A DNA stretch of 64,000 bases. Origin: Macrosoma leucophasiata. Its lineage: Eukaryota > Arthropoda > Insecta > Lepidoptera > Hedylidae. Under the pieces are notes generated by a model. The model did no database searches. It was not told where the DNA came from and saw nothing but the letters and a program-made list of their open reading frames with translations. How positions within the stretch are numbered: position 1 is the first letter of the stretch; each line of letters opens with the position of its first letter. Below, piece by piece: positions 50,755 through 62,314 of this stretch. The stretch spans positions 25,394,001-25,458,000 of the forward strand of contig JAWQUS010000025.1 of the NCBI GenBank assembly GCA_036365455.1, in the 5' to 3' direction. Both the position numbers and the translations under genes were made by a program.

Positions 50755-51140
50755 CTACTATTGCTGTAACGTTTGAATTTCTAACAACAATCGTTTAGTT
50801 GGTAGAGAGAGGGGACACTTGACTCTAACGAAAATTTGTATTTGAAAGCTTAACATGTCACGAACAGTTAACTAAATCGAAAAATGATATTGGTACACCC
50901 CTATCTATCCAACGATATCCCACACTATAAGCGAGTAAATGAAAAATATTAAAAATACCCGCGCCGTACTACATGTGGGTCAGGGAGGTACCCTAAACAA
51001 TTAAATTTTTCATTTTTTTATTCCACCACTTTGTTTGTGTAATTAAGGTGTATACTTGTGCCAAATTCTAGTAACAACAGTTTTTGCGCTAAACCGCAGA
51101 CGTCAGACAGACAGACAGACAGACAGACGAGAAACTATAA
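50755..51140 (+). repeat. Repeat L, copy 1
   Basis: 'gtaacgtttgaatttctaac', 'tcgaaaaatgatattgg' and 'gataggggtgtacc'-type sequence, ending in (gaca)n at 51108-51128. It is an inverted match to 56320-56720. Confidence 0.78.
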
Positions 51141-51169
51141 GTGTTCCTTGTTTACAACGGAACACTAAA

Positions 51170-51675
51170 AATGGAAAGAAAAATTTGACTTCGGGCACGG
51201 ATCGAACCAGCCACTAAGGGGGCTTCGGTAGCTTAGTAGTAAAGTGATAAAGCGGTAGCATTTTTTTTTTTTTTTATTTAATGGGCTTAGCAAACAAGCA
51301 TGCAGTTCACATTGATGTTAAGTGATGACTGCAGCCTATAAACACCCACATGAAGACCAAGGTCAGAATGCAGATGCGTTACCACTCCTGAGGCCTAAGG
51401 TGTTATGCCTCTGTGCCGGAAATTACAGGGCCGTACATTAACACCTGACTGGAACACGATAGTGCTGAACACTACCATTTAGCGGCAAGTATATTAGGTA
51501 ATGCGGTGGTGCCTACGCCCGCGAGCTCCGTCACTGAGGCGCTACCACCAGTAAAAAAGTAGTAAAAAAAAGTAAGCTTAGTGGTAAAGCGGCTGGCTTG
51601 GTTATCCCGAGGTTGTAGGTTCAATCCTTGCCCGAAGTTAAATTTTTCTATCCATTTTTTCTTTGATTTCTAATT
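51170..51675 (+). mobile_element. D-type tRNA-like inverted element, split by SINE-A
   Basis: Left: a minus-strand tail and 3' half of a tRNA-like sequence ('ttgacttcgggcacggatcg'). Then a plus-strand tRNA-like start 'ggcttcggtagcttagtag', then SINE-A. Then 'taagcttagtggtaaagcgg', 'gtaggttcaatccttgccc' (B box) and the tail 'aatttttctatccatttt'. The tRNA type differs from the other D elements. About 20 bp of its D-arm region is duplicated around SINE-A. Confidence 0.78.
51261..51554 (-). mobile_element. SINE-A, full length, young, minus strand
   Basis: T-run at 51261-51276; head 'gctaccaccagtaa' at the right. Imperfect repeats of 'agcttagt(a/g)gtaaag' on both sides indicate a TSD of about 20 bp. 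Confidence 0.92.
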
Positions 51676-52115
51676 TCATTTGCATGTGTAATTGCGAAAA
51701 ATAAAAATATTGCAACAGATATCTACTTCAATAAAATCGAAACGAGATCACATTATTTAACCCAAAAATCCTGTACATAAACATTTCAAGCCCAACGTTC
51801 CCGAACTTTCGATTGGTTTTCAGTTTCGAGCTGTAACAGTAAATTAAAAACACGGATTCTCGTTTTAATATCGTGCCTCAAAATAAGCACGTTGTTGTTG
51901 AGGGACAAAATTTATTTTTGTGTTTGCCATGTTCCACAAACAGTGAAACTCTAAGTAATGTCAAAAAACATACAGTTGGCTGGAAAACTACAATAAGGTT
52001 ATATAAGAATTGAATTGGGTTCTAACTTTGTATTAGTTATATGTTCTTTGTAAGTTCATTTTACTTTGGTACCTAGTTCAGAAGTAAGAGCGCGGAAATA
52101 TAATTTTATGGAAAA
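51676..52115. other. Unassigned DNA
   Basis: The left end continues the D-type tail ('catttgcatgtgtaattgcg') to about 51715. The rest was not recognised. Confidence 0.5.
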
Positions 52116-52294
52116 CTAGCTGTTGCCCGCGGCTTCGCCCGCGTGGATGTAGTTTTATAATCCTGAATTTTCTTTGCTACAAACCTCAAGGAGCCCGAGA
52201 CCTTTCCAACGAATGCAAAACCGTGGCAATCGGATAGTGCATTCTGGAGTTATAGCGTCAGGAAGGAAAACCCGACTTATTTTTATATTATAGA
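52116..52294 (-). mobile_element. Short Helitron, second family (179 bp)
   Basis: The minus strand begins TC (tctataatataaaaataag) and ends 'gggcgaagccgcgggcaacagCTAG' with a hairpin (cgggcgaagccgcggg region) about 10 bp before the end. The flanks are A and T. Confidence 0.8.
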
Positions 52295-52428
52295 TTATTA
52301 GTTGGCGAATCGTATTACTCAATGCAGTCGTGTTTTGGTTATGTTTCTGTAGATTTTATGATATGATAGTGGTAAAAAAGCATGCAAAAGCATTGTGGGC
52401 GTAGGCAACACCGCATTACCCAATACAA
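52295..52428. other. Spacer with a SINE-A head scrap
   Basis: Positions 52396-52424 (gcgtaggcaacaccgcatta) are a short plus-strand SINE-A head piece. Confidence 0.5.
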
Positions 52429-52948
52429 TTTTTTTTTTTTTTTTGTAATCGAAGTGGCAAACAAGCATGCAGTTCACATTGATGTTAAGCGATGACTGCA
52501 GCCTATAGACACCCACACAAAGACCACGATTTAAATGCAGATGTGTTACCACTCCTGAGGCCTAAGGTGTTATGCCTCTGTGCCGGAAATTACAGGGCCG
52601 TACATTACCACCTGACCGGAACACGATAGTGCTGAACACTACCATTTAGCGGCAAGTATATTAGGTAATGCGGTGGTGTCTACGCCCGCGAGCTCCGTCA
52701 CTGGAGCTCTACCGCCAGTAGTACTTGCCGCTAAATGGTAGTGTTCAGCACTGTCGTGTTCTGGTCAGGTGGCAATGTACGTCCCTGTAATTTCCGGCAC
52801 AGAGGCATAACACCTTAAGAATCAGGAGTGGCAACGCACCTGCATTTTGACCTCTGGTCATTGTGTGGGTGTCTTTAGGCTGCAGTTAATACTTATCATC
52901 AATGTGAACTGCATGCTTGTTTGCCACTTTTATTACAGTAAAAAAAAT
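52429..52948. mobile_element. Head-to-head SINE-A pair
   Basis: A full-length young minus-strand copy (52429-52720) is followed immediately by a plus-strand copy lacking its first 60 bp or so (52721-52948, from 'tacttgccgctaaatgg'). The inverted pair could fold into a hairpin of more than 200 bp. Confidence 0.9.
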
Positions 52949-53309
52949 GCGATTCACAGGGATGGCAAGTAAATACTTACCTACCTAATAATACAAGCAG
53001 ACTTCATACATTGATCATCTACAATTTACATTTCAGTGCCAAGTATCCAATGATTTCTTTGTTTTATTTTTAAATAAAAGTAGAGCGATTCGCAGAACAC
53101 ATCTATCAACCGAATTTCAAGTACGTAGTCATAAAAGTTTCGGAGTTAAGTTGCTGTGACATACGGATAGACAGACAGACATAAAAGAGAGTCAGTAGCG
53201 GTTCCGTTTTTCGGAGTTTTGTAAGAAGGTATTGTATAAAAAACACCTACAACGATTAATATCCGCAATAAACTTCAGTGCAACTAAATTACTAAGAAAT
53301 GTATCAAGA
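52949..53309. other. Spacer with a K-like end
   Basis: Positions 53160-53225 ('agacagacagacataaaag', 'agcggttccgtttttcgg') resemble a K-type end. Confidence 0.45.
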
Positions 53310-53648
53310 TTGGGGCTTTCAAAAAAACGTAACTTCACGCCTGTAATCCCCGAAGGGGTAGGCAGAGGTAAATGCATGCATTCAAGCATACATGCAAACA
53401 CCCACGATTCGCCGGTTACGTTTTGGCCCATGTAACAGGTGGCGAGCCTGTTGACATCTCCGGGCACATTACCAAACTTTGAGGTACTGGGAAATTTCCA
53501 GAAAATGGAAAAATCCCAATAGAACCAGAGACAAAGGCTTTTTCACCATTATCTCTGATAACCCCCTACCCGGGAATCGAACCCAGGACCTCAGCGTAGT
53601 AGTAGTGGCCTGCTACCACTAGGCTACCGAGGCAGTTGGGGCTTTCAA
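53310..53648 (-). mobile_element. SINE-B, full length, perfect 13-bp TSD
   Basis: TSD 'ttggggctttcaa' is at 53310-53322 and 53636-53648. The insert is 313 bp; the head 'ctgcctcggtagcctagtgg' and B box 'ggttcgattcccggg' are intact. It is the best reference copy of the family. Confidence 0.95.
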
Positions 53649-53788
53649 CCATATTAAAAGCGCCGTCATTAACAATCTAAAGATGTACGGAGTGCATCGT
53701 GCACGTAACGTATTCTTTCAGCGTCGCAAACAAAGTAAGTGAACTTTGTTCGGGATCTGTATAGAGCTGTTTAATAATTTTTATTATA
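53649..53788. other. Unassigned spacer
   Basis: Nothing was recognised. Confidence 0.3.
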
Positions 53789-54133
53789 TTCATTATACGT
53801 CCCACTGCTGGGCACGAGTCTCTCCCTTTTTTGGAGGGGGGGAGGCCTGGAGCTTACTCCACCACGCTGCTCCAATGCGGATTGGTGGAGGTGGATGGGT
53901 AGTGGCCAACCCGATGTCGGATGTTTTCAAACCCATAAGGCCTCCGACAAGGTTTAACGACTGGTATCTATCGATAGCAACTGGGACTGACGGCTTAACG
54001 TGCCTTCCGAAGAACGGAAACGCGCATTTAATTTGCCATTAGCAGTCACCCATCACACTACCCGACTGCGCCCGTAGTGCTTAACCGAGTAGATCGCCTA
54101 TGACCTTCACCAGCCGCCGGGCCATGCGGGCTT
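53789..54133 (-). mobile_element. SINE-E, minus strand
   Basis: 'cgtcccactgctgggcacga' at the left and 'agccgccgggccatgcggg' at the right. The 5S-like block reads 'gatgggtgactgc' on the minus strand. Confidence 0.85.
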
Positions 54134-54274
54134 CGCTTCGCTATAGCTGATTATATAGGGTTAATTTTAATTAGCACATCACCTCATGCAGGCAGCCGCT
54201 CTACATCAATCCCAGCATCATTTATTCTACAGTTTTTTACAAATATTATTAAATAACCCCAAACCTGCTAACTG

Positions 54275-54780
54275 CCTCAGTAGCCTAGTGGTAGCCGGCT
54301 ACTACTACGCTGGGGTCTTGGGTTCGATTCCCGGTCGAGAGATATCAGAGATATAGGTGTAAAATCCTTTATCGCCGGTTGTGTTGAGATTTTTAATTTT
54401 CTGTAACTAGTAACCAGGAGTTTGGTAATGTCCCCGAGAGTGTCAACAGGCTCGCCACATGGGCCAAAACCTAAGCGGTGATTCGTGGCAGTTCACATTG
54501 ATATTAAATTAAATGATGACTGCAGCCTATAGACACCCACACAAAGACCAAGGTCAAAATACAGATGCGTTACCACTCCTGAGCCCTAAGGTGTTATGCC
54601 TTTGTGCCGAAAATTACAGTGCCGTACATTGCCACCTGACCGGAAAACGATAGTGCTGAAGACTACAATTTTACGGCAAGAGATATTAAGAGGTTGTTTG
54701 CGTATATGCATATACTGCTTAAATGAATGCATTTACCTCTGCCTAGTCCTTCGGGGATTACGTGAAGTTACGTTTTTTTT
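54275..54780 (+). mobile_element. SINE-B split by SINE-A
   Basis: The head 'ctcagtagcctagtggtag' to 'gcggtgattcgtgg' (54275-54487), then a minus-strand SINE-A 3' part (54488-54688), then the SINE-B end ('catttacctctgcctagtcc' to 'gtgaagttacgttttttt'). Confidence 0.85.
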
Positions 54781-55106
54781 ATAAACGCTATGATTGAGTT
54801 CCGTGATTAATTTAACGAAGTACATTTTATGGCTCATTTACATAAATGAACTTGAAGAATAATTCATAAGAAGCATTGACCTTTACGGAAATTAAGCAGC
54901 GGCTCACGGCAAAGCCTCGGAACAAAGAGTCCTTTAATACTTTACTAAAGCAAAAGGGATTTGAGAGACATTAATGAGAATTAGCGAGTAATTTGGGAAA
55001 TTATTTCGCACCAATATTTTCGTGAAATAGTAGGCAGGGGTACATGTATGAATTCGTTCTTATTGGAGCCAATTTGAAATGCCAATACCACATGTTCATA
55101 ATATTT
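54781..55106. other. Unassigned DNA
   Basis: Nothing was recognised. Confidence 0.35.
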
Positions 55107-55316
55107 ACTTGCCGCTATATGGTAGTGTTCAGCACTATCGTGTTCCGGTAAGGTGGTCATGTACGGCCCTGTAATTTCCGGCACAGAAGCTTAAAAACCT
55201 TAGGCCTCAGGAGTGGTAACTCATCTGCATTTTGACTTTGGTCTTCTAGGCTGCAGTCATCACTTAACATCAATGTGAACTGCATGCTTGTATGTCACTT
55301 CCATTACATAAAAAAA
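55107..55316 (+). mobile_element. SINE-A, 5' truncated
   Basis: Starts 'ttacttgccgctatatgg', ends 'ttacataaaaaaa'. Young subfamily. Confidence 0.88.
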
Positions 55317-55683
55317 TGTAAAAATATTGATTGGATTAAATACTGCACACAATATTTAAACTCAGCTTAGATACTACCACTTATCATTCGAGGAAGTTAT
55401 CTTCTATATTAATAATTTCGTGCAGGTCTACGGTAGACTCGATCGAAACCTATTTACAATTGAAGATCGTAAAAAAATAATTATTTTGAGTCGAGAACAT
55501 GTATCCGCAAAATTCGGACTATGGAGAATTTCGTTAAATTCTAATGGCACTGACAAACAAACCGCAGTCGCCATCTTGGGTAGTTAATAAACGTTCCGTT
55601 TCACAAAGAACTATGACTAATGTGCCTGAAGAAAATTCTATTAGTTACAAGTGATTAATTTTTTTTTTGTTTTTTTATGTGTG
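55317..55683. other. Unassigned DNA
   Basis: Nothing was recognised. Confidence 0.35.
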
Positions 55684-56020
55684 ATAGTTTACTTGACACT
55701 GGCAATATGCGTAATAGCGATGCCACTTTAAAATAAATTAAAAATAGTTTTAACTTCAAATGTCATTTAGCTTTTTTTTGTGTCATGGCATCGCTATTAA
55801 GCATATTGCCAGTGTCAAGTAAAACGATATTTCGTATTCGTCATTATTTAAGCAGCGTAAAAGTTAGTATAATATATAGTCAGTCAATAAAGTATATCAG
55901 TCAAGTTAGTTACAGTCAGTTATTCGAGTAAAGCGATGGCTACTTTACCAGAACATTTACAATGAAGTTTTGGAGACAACCTGAGAGGTCGTGTTTTCGC
56001 ACTGTTATTCTATTTGACTA
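55684..56020 (-). repeat. Repeat M, snap-back copy
   Basis: A plus-strand 3' piece (55684-55730, 'gcaatatgcgtaatagcg') faces a minus-strand main copy (55785-56020, 'gcatcgctattaagcatat' to 'gttttcgcactgttattc'). The two form an inverted pair at the 3' ends. Confidence 0.8.
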
Positions 56021-56319
56021 AAAAAAATAAAGGAGTACCTACTTATTAACTTACAGTGACATGCAAACTTTGGTAATGGCAAAATATTTGCAAGAAACTG
56101 CAAGCAAATGCAAATGTGCAGTCGATGTGTGGAATGCGACAACAAGCGGCTGAATATTATTTGTCTATACCTACCCGACAAATAATAATAAATGACTTAT
56201 CAAATAGTAAATGATCCACACAATTAGATAATATTAATTGTTTAATATATTTTTGCAGATATTTCACAATTTATATACTTCCTAATCTTATTTTGATTTA
56301 GCCGATTTGAATTAAGAAC
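56021..56319. other. Unassigned spacer
   Basis: Nothing was recognised. Confidence 0.35.
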
Positions 56320-56720
56320 AACAGTTTTATTCTGTCTGTCCGTCAGCGGTTAAAGAACGATGGGTAGTGACTTGAAATTTGGCACAAGTATGCACCTGAA
56401 TTACGCCGACAAAGTGGTAGAATAAAAGCGTTAAAAAATACTATTTAAGGTACCTACCTCCCCTACCTGTATCGTGTGGATACATTTTTATTTTTCGTTT
56501 TCTATGTAGTGTGAGATATCGTTGGATAGGTCTTTCAAAAATGTTTGGTATGTGCTAATATCATTTTTCGATTTATTTAACCGTTCGTGAATTATTAAGC
56601 TTTAAAGTGCCAATTTTCGTTAGAGTCAACTGTCCCCTTTACCATCTAAACGGTTGTTGTTAGAAATTCAAACGTTACGGCAATAGTAGCTACATATAAC
56701 GAAATTAAAAGAAAAACTAT
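56320..56720 (-). repeat. Repeat L, copy 2, inverted
   Basis: Reverse complement of 50755-51140. 'aaattcaaacgttacggca' corresponds to the start of copy 1. Confidence 0.78.
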
Positions 56721-58017
56721 CACACTAAAGTTAACTTTAAAAGTTTGCGAGTATTAGTCGACCAAATGTATATTTTACTCGAAAATTTTGAAGAACTCCA
56801 TATCCTATATAAGAAAATATTTATTTTTTTTTTTCATTACATTATTCAAACTTAAAAACAACGGACCCCTACACTCCGCGTGGCCTGACACGCACTTTAC
56901 CGGTTTTTTATTTATAAAATTAGTAAGTTACTTATCTACCTGCCAAAGTAGAAAAAAAAACTGAGTGCTTGTAACAAGAGGCTAACAGAGAATAAAACTT
57001 AAAAATTATAAATATGTTTTGTTACATAGGTAATATATGTTAGTTTATTTTGAAGGTTAATTTCAATTAAAAAATTATTTGGTTAAAAACTTTTGCAGTT
57101 TTTATTTATTATTTTTCTTAAACACAATAAACGAAGCTATACGAATCTATGTCTTGCTTATACCCTTAATATTCTTTGAGAACCGATGACTACAGATATA
57201 TCTACCTAGATTTTACACCTCTAATTTTGAGTCACATTTCACCCGAGCGAAGCCGGGTTTACATCTAGTAATTTTAAAATTACGGACTTTATTATAAGAA
57301 ATCAAGGTGCTACGCCATAGCTCTTCAATACTACGCTAATTGATAGGCTTTTGCTACGATGTACAGTCCACAATTATTTAATTGTTAATTTTATCTTCCC
57401 AGTCAATCTGGAAATTCAAAGTTACGAAAATTCTTATTAAGCTGCAAATGGTTTCAATTGCCTTATAGGCATTTTGAAATTTTATTTTTTACTACGTTTA
57501 GATTAATTGAGATAATAATATGTAAATTCCGATAATAGTATGTAGAAAAAAATTTGATCAAACGAACGATAATAAAATTTTCTAAGTATTAAGTATAAAA
57601 AAGGTAACTATATACTCGTATTCTTTTCTTTTTTCGCCACATTTTCCGATAAGTAAAGAAAATACATTTCGACTATGGGTACGAGAAGTATTCGATACAA
57701 ATTTGCTGGGACTATATTTTGTAAAAGTAGATATGGTTTAACCCAATTTTATGATTGTAAAAAAGTTATGTGTAGTTCTACCTACGACTAAACTACCTAT
57801 TTATCTGTTTTTAAAATGATTTTAACATTGTTATATCAACTCCATATGATATCCTTGTCCCCGCCAAGTTTCGATGCTAAGCAACGAAAAAGTGAAGACT
57901 CCGTAATGGCGCTTGGAGTAAGCCCAATAGGAAAAAAGCAATGGGGAAGTGAGATAATGCTGTCAGTGACTTTCGGTTTATTTGAGCTATTAGTTTAACT
58001 GGTTCAGTTTGAGTTTT
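56721..58017. other. Unassigned AT-rich DNA, the longest bare stretch
   Basis: Only 'cacccgagcgaagccgggt' with 'catctag|t' at 57240-57268 looks like an element end (Helitron type). A 60-codon frame at 57816-57998 has no motif. No exon-like feature was seen. Confidence 0.45.
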
Positions 58018-58640
58018 TTAGGGTTCGTACCTTAAAAGGAAAAAAGGAACCCTTATAGGATCACTCGTGCGTCTGTCTGTCTGTCTGTCTGTCACAGCCA
58101 ATTTGCTCCGAAACTACTATACCGATTGAGTTGAAATTTGATGAATATATGTAAATAATTGGTGACCCAAAGATGAACACGTCAAGTACAATAATAAATT
58201 TTAAACAGGGGGGCCACTTTCGGGGGTAAACCAAAAAATTTAAAAAATTCGTAAACTGTGTCGTGTGCATATCAAATGAAAGAAGTTGTTGTCAGCATCT
58301 CAGATATATTTTTTTTATAATTTTTGCATAAACAAATTTGAAGTTATTTAAGAAAAACGACGAAAATTGACCATTCCCCCCCCCCCCTTTCTCCGAAACT
58401 ACTGAACTTAAAATTTTGAAAAAATTTGGAAAATAGTTCTGTGCCTACAGATTACTGGAAAACCTATAAGAAGTTTGAGTATTGAAATTAAATCGAAAAT
58501 TCTTAATAATATAACCCCTGCCGGTACCACCGTAACCGCTATGTCCCTGCATTTTAAATCTGTAATATTTTCGGAAAATATTTATTTAAATCACGGAACC
58601 CTCACCACGCGAGTCGAACTCGCATTTGTCCGGGTTTTTT
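58018..58640 (+). repeat. Repeat K, copy 2 (about 620 bp)
   Basis: Full-length match to 786-1327, with an extra 30-bp stretch near 58210 and a C-run at 58376-58387. Ends 'ctcgcatttgtccggg'. Confidence 0.8.
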
Positions 58641-58737
58641 TTGGTTATGTATTAGCAGTTGCCCATGACTCTGGTTTAAAATTTTGATGTAAAAAGTCAT
58701 TTGTGCCTTGTCAGACTGTATTTTATATTATTACTAG
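58641..58737. other. Unassigned spacer
   Basis: Nothing was recognised. Confidence 0.3.
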
Positions 58738-58948
58738 CTGACCCGACAAACTTCGTATTGCCCCACAATAATGTGTCAAGGGCTTGTTAGATACGGACTA
58801 TTTGTATGGAAAAATAAAAATTGTGGTTATTTCCTATATGGACTATTTCCGTTCAATTTCTCCATATTTTTTTACCTTTTAAACCTTCCTTGGACTCCCA
58901 AAAATCATTCAAAACCAAAATTAACCAAATCGGTCCAGCCGTTCTCGA
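58738..58948 (-). mobile_element. Helitron fragment, minus strand
   Basis: Reversed 3' terminus 'ctagctgacccgacaaactt' to 'ggtccagccgttctcgagg'; the 5' end is missing. Confidence 0.82.
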
Positions 58949-58989
58949 GGCCGGGACGCTGCTATGCGATATGCTTAATGTTACTAACA

Positions 58990-59455
58990 GAGAAAAAACC
59001 GGCCAAGTGCGAGTCGAACTCGTGCACGAAGGGTTCCGTACAAAAAATAACATAAAAATTTCGTATGTTGGAAGGTAATATACAACATAACACCTAAAAA
59101 TTCTGTGAAAATTATAAGCTATATCATTATAACACTTGCTACCCTTATTGATATACAGCAAAAATATACGAAAAAAAACACATTTAGTGTATGCTCCCTT
59201 GGGGGGTCCAAGGGAGCATACACTAAATGTGTTTTTTTTCGTATATTTTTGCTGTAATATTATCATTTTCTTATTTTTAGTATTATAGCGGTAACAGAAA
59301 TACATAATTTGTGAAATTCCAGCTATCTAGCTATCACTGTTTATGAGATACAGCCTGGTGACAGACAGACGGATAGACGGACAGACAGGCAGACAGCAGA
59401 GGATGTGTAATAGGATCCGCTTTTACCTTTTAGATACGAAACCCTAAAAAGATAG
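58990..59455 (-). repeat. K-type repeat, opposite orientation, with internal hairpin
   Basis: Starts 'aaaaccggccaagtgcgag' (the inverse of the K right end) and ends near 'acgaaaccctaaaaa'. The interior differs from K at 786. It carries 'acagacagacgg' microsatellite and the hairpin at 59156-59254. Confidence 0.75.
59156..59254. repeat. Perfect hairpin, 47-bp arms, 5-nt loop
   Basis: Arms 59156-59202 and 59208-59254 are exact reverse complements (arm starts 'cagcaaaaatatacg', ends 'gctcccttgg') around ggggt. Confidence 0.97.
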
Positions 59456-59884
59456 AAGATAGATTCAGAATAGTTTAAAAATATTCGATATGATTCTTTA
59501 TATTGACGTAATTTTTTTATTTCTGAACCAATTCACATGAAACAAACACTAAATATTAAGTGAAACTTACCACAATATATTAGTAGAAACTTCAAATCGG
59601 ATGAGCCGTTTCTGAAATTAGTGTGCACAAACACAGAGACAAACAGACATTTTTCCGGGATAAAAGTACCCAGTGTTGTGCGCCAAAGGTTAAAGTATAA
59701 TTAAACCAAGTTTCATTGTAATCGGACCGGTAGATTTTGTGTGATACTTGAACAAACAGACAGACAGACAGACAAAAAATTTTCTAATCACATATTTGGG
59801 TTGGGTATCGATCTAGTAACATCCCCTCGTATTTATTTTTTTTATATTTTCAATGTACAGAATTCACACTTCTACAGTTTTATT
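59456..59884. other. Unassigned spacer with (gaca)n
   Basis: A short run, cagacagacagacagac, is at 59758-59774, in a context ('tttcattgtaatcggaccgg') common to repeats of this kind. The rest is unassigned. Confidence 0.45.
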
Positions 59885-60114
59885 ATAAGTATAATAAAAT
59901 AAATAAAATAAAATAAAATATGCTTACACTCACAGCCCCACAGTAGGTATAAACCTGTGTCGTGGGTGCCGTTGTACACATACAACACATACACAAACAC
60001 CCAGACCCGAAACAAATATCTGTAGGCCATACAAATATTTGTCCCGGTGCGGGGATCGAACCCGCGACCCTTCGGATCGAACGGTTATCTCACACCGCTG
60101 GACTAACCGGGCTG
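59885..60114 (-). mobile_element. SINE-C, full length, minus strand
   Basis: The minus-strand head 'ggttagtccagcggtgtgag' and B box 'gggttcgatccccgc' are the best in the family. The tail is (ttta/tttta)n, seen as 'aaataaaataaaataaaat'. Confidence 0.9.
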
Positions 60115-60624
60115 TCTATATTCTCTATAGAATATATACCTATAGAGAATATATATTATGGAGACCAGTAGTGCTGCGGCAGCGGAGTTCGGAATCGTAC
60201 CTTTATGTTGGTTATAAAGTACATTAAATCAATAAATAAAACATTATACAACCATGCATTTAACAACATAATAAATTAGGAACGTTCACATTTTTTATAA
60301 AACAAAAATTCAAAATTAGTTTTTTTATGAGTATGTATTGCGGTTGAATTTCGACCACTGGGCGGTCATTAATTTTGATAAAACTCCATTCGTCCATTTA
60401 AGGGGCAGTAGGTAAATCATAAATATTTGTAAAACTTAGATAACATATTTCTCTTGAACCCTGAATAATATGAATAAATATTACTAGTTTATGCTTAGTT
60501 TTGTGAATAGACAAGGTCTGTTCCTCAAGGTTAAAGTGAGAAAACTACAAAATTGAAGGTTTTTACTGAAGTATACCATCGCTTTTGTATATTTTTGTTT
60601 AATTTGTTCATTTGTACTATATGT
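60115..60624. other. Unassigned DNA with a small dyad
   Basis: 'atattctctatag' and 'ctatagagaatat' form a 13-bp stem at 60118-60153. The rest is unassigned. Confidence 0.45.
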
Positions 60625-60970
60625 TACTGGTGGTAGAGCTCCAATGACGGAGCTCACGGGCGTAGGCACAAACGCATTACCTTATAATATACTTGCCGCT
60701 AAATATATATGTTAAGTGTATATATAATAGATGTTAAGTGATGACTGCATCCTAAAGACACCCACACAAAGACCAGAAGTCAAAATGCAGATGCGTTACC
60801 ACTTCTGAGGCCTAAGGTGTTATGCCTTTGTCCCGGAAATTACAGGGCCGTACATTACCACCTAACCGAAACACGATAGTGCAGAACACTACCATTTAGT
60901 GGCAAGTATATTAGGTAATGCGGTGGTGCCTACGCCCACGAGCTCCATCACTTTAGCTCTACCACCAGTA
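60625..60970. mobile_element. SINE-A inverted pair
   Basis: A plus-strand head fragment (60625-60708) is followed by a minus-strand copy (60729-60970) whose tail is replaced by TA-rich DNA. The head 'taccaccagtaa' is at the right. Confidence 0.85.
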
Positions 60971-61374
60971 AAAAATGACTTACACGAAGTTAAATCTACG
61001 CGTAAAAGCACTTATAAAGATTTCTATTACACATGAGAACTTTATTGGAATCCAAACGACTAAATAATTTCAGCCAATTCTCACGTCTAAAGCGAACCAT
61101 TCAGAAACCAATCCAGTAATTCACCGTTTTTTAAAAGTTAGTCAACTAATTCATACGAGAGCATACGAATCCCGGGTAAACGGGTCGATTAATTCCCGGA
61201 CAAATGGATTGCGGTTGGGGGTAGAGTTTTTATTTAGGCTGATTTTACACATGCGTTTCTTTAAAGACTTATGTTATTCAAGTTTTACTGAAAAGTAGTT
61301 CCCTCAGTATTCTTGTGGTAATTACGGTAGGGTACCTGGATTTGATTCAAATGTTGGCTGTTAGGATGCTGTTG
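60971..61374. other. Unassigned DNA
   Basis: Nothing was recognised. Confidence 0.4.
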
Positions 61375-61540
61375 GGTTTTTTTTTTAATTGAGTTTCCTA
61401 GTGCCTCCCCCGCCGTTTGTAAATAAACCCGGATGTGTCAATAGGTTCGCTACTAAATACATGGAATTAAATGTGATTGGCAAGCATTTACCTCTGCCTG
61501 CTCCATCGAGTAATACAGGGGCGAAGTTACGACCTTAGAT
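61375..61540 (+). mobile_element. SINE-B 3' part, degraded
   Basis: 'gatgtgtcaataggttcgc' and 'catttacctctgcctgctcc' to 'ggggcgaagttacg'. No head. Confidence 0.7.
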
Positions 61541-61618
61541 TAAATAAAACACCGTTTGTGTCTTTTATATTATCTAGGCATTGAATCCGCCTAACCTCTA
61601 CCTTACATTGGCAATCCT

Positions 61619-61722
61619 TGATACGTCCCACTACTGGGCACGAGTCTCTCCCCTTTTTGGGAGGAGGCCTAGAGCTTACTCCAGCACGCTGATCCAATGC
61701 GAGTTGGTGGAGGGCGGGCTGG
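61619..61722 (-). mobile_element. SINE-E 3' end
   Basis: 'acgtcccactactgggcacg' and 'ggaggcctagagcttactcc' only. Confidence 0.78.
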
Positions 61723-62314
61723 ATAGGACCACTTCGTTGTCCGTTTGTTAATTGGTCTCTCTATATAGCTCTCTCTCGAAACCTTTTGCAGATATACAAA
61801 TAAACAATTACAAACTATACTAAACATACTTCTAAATCAACGGGATTGAAGTTAAGGCCGTTTATATTATATTCTTTAATTCTCACAAGAATCAAAATCT
61901 ACTTTATAATTTTATTTTTTATTAAAATTTTAACTATTGCTGATCACAAAGTGTCTTGAATACCGAAAAGTACATATTATTATTTTTTGTCCTGAGAAGA
62001 AAGGTTGTGATAGACATACAAACTGATGGAAAAAGAAGTGGTCCTTATCAAAGCTATTCTTGAATACAGAACGTTTGGAACAACAAAGAATACAAAGTAT
62101 ATACAACAGTAGTAAGTTTGAAGGGAGCCTTTTGTACATTTCATAGCATTATTTTGAGGTTGTTAAAAATGTAACATATTAATTACATAGTTGGCACTCC
62201 ATAGAGATTAAGCTTTGTGAAATATTCAACGACCACTATTTGTAATTTGCATAAAGCTGTTCTGTGTAGGGCGAATTATTCAACGAAAAAGTACAATACA
62301 TTAATGATTACTTT
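61723..62314. other. Unassigned AT-rich DNA
   Basis: Nothing was recognised. A 69-codon minus frame (61930-62139) has no motif. Confidence 0.4.
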
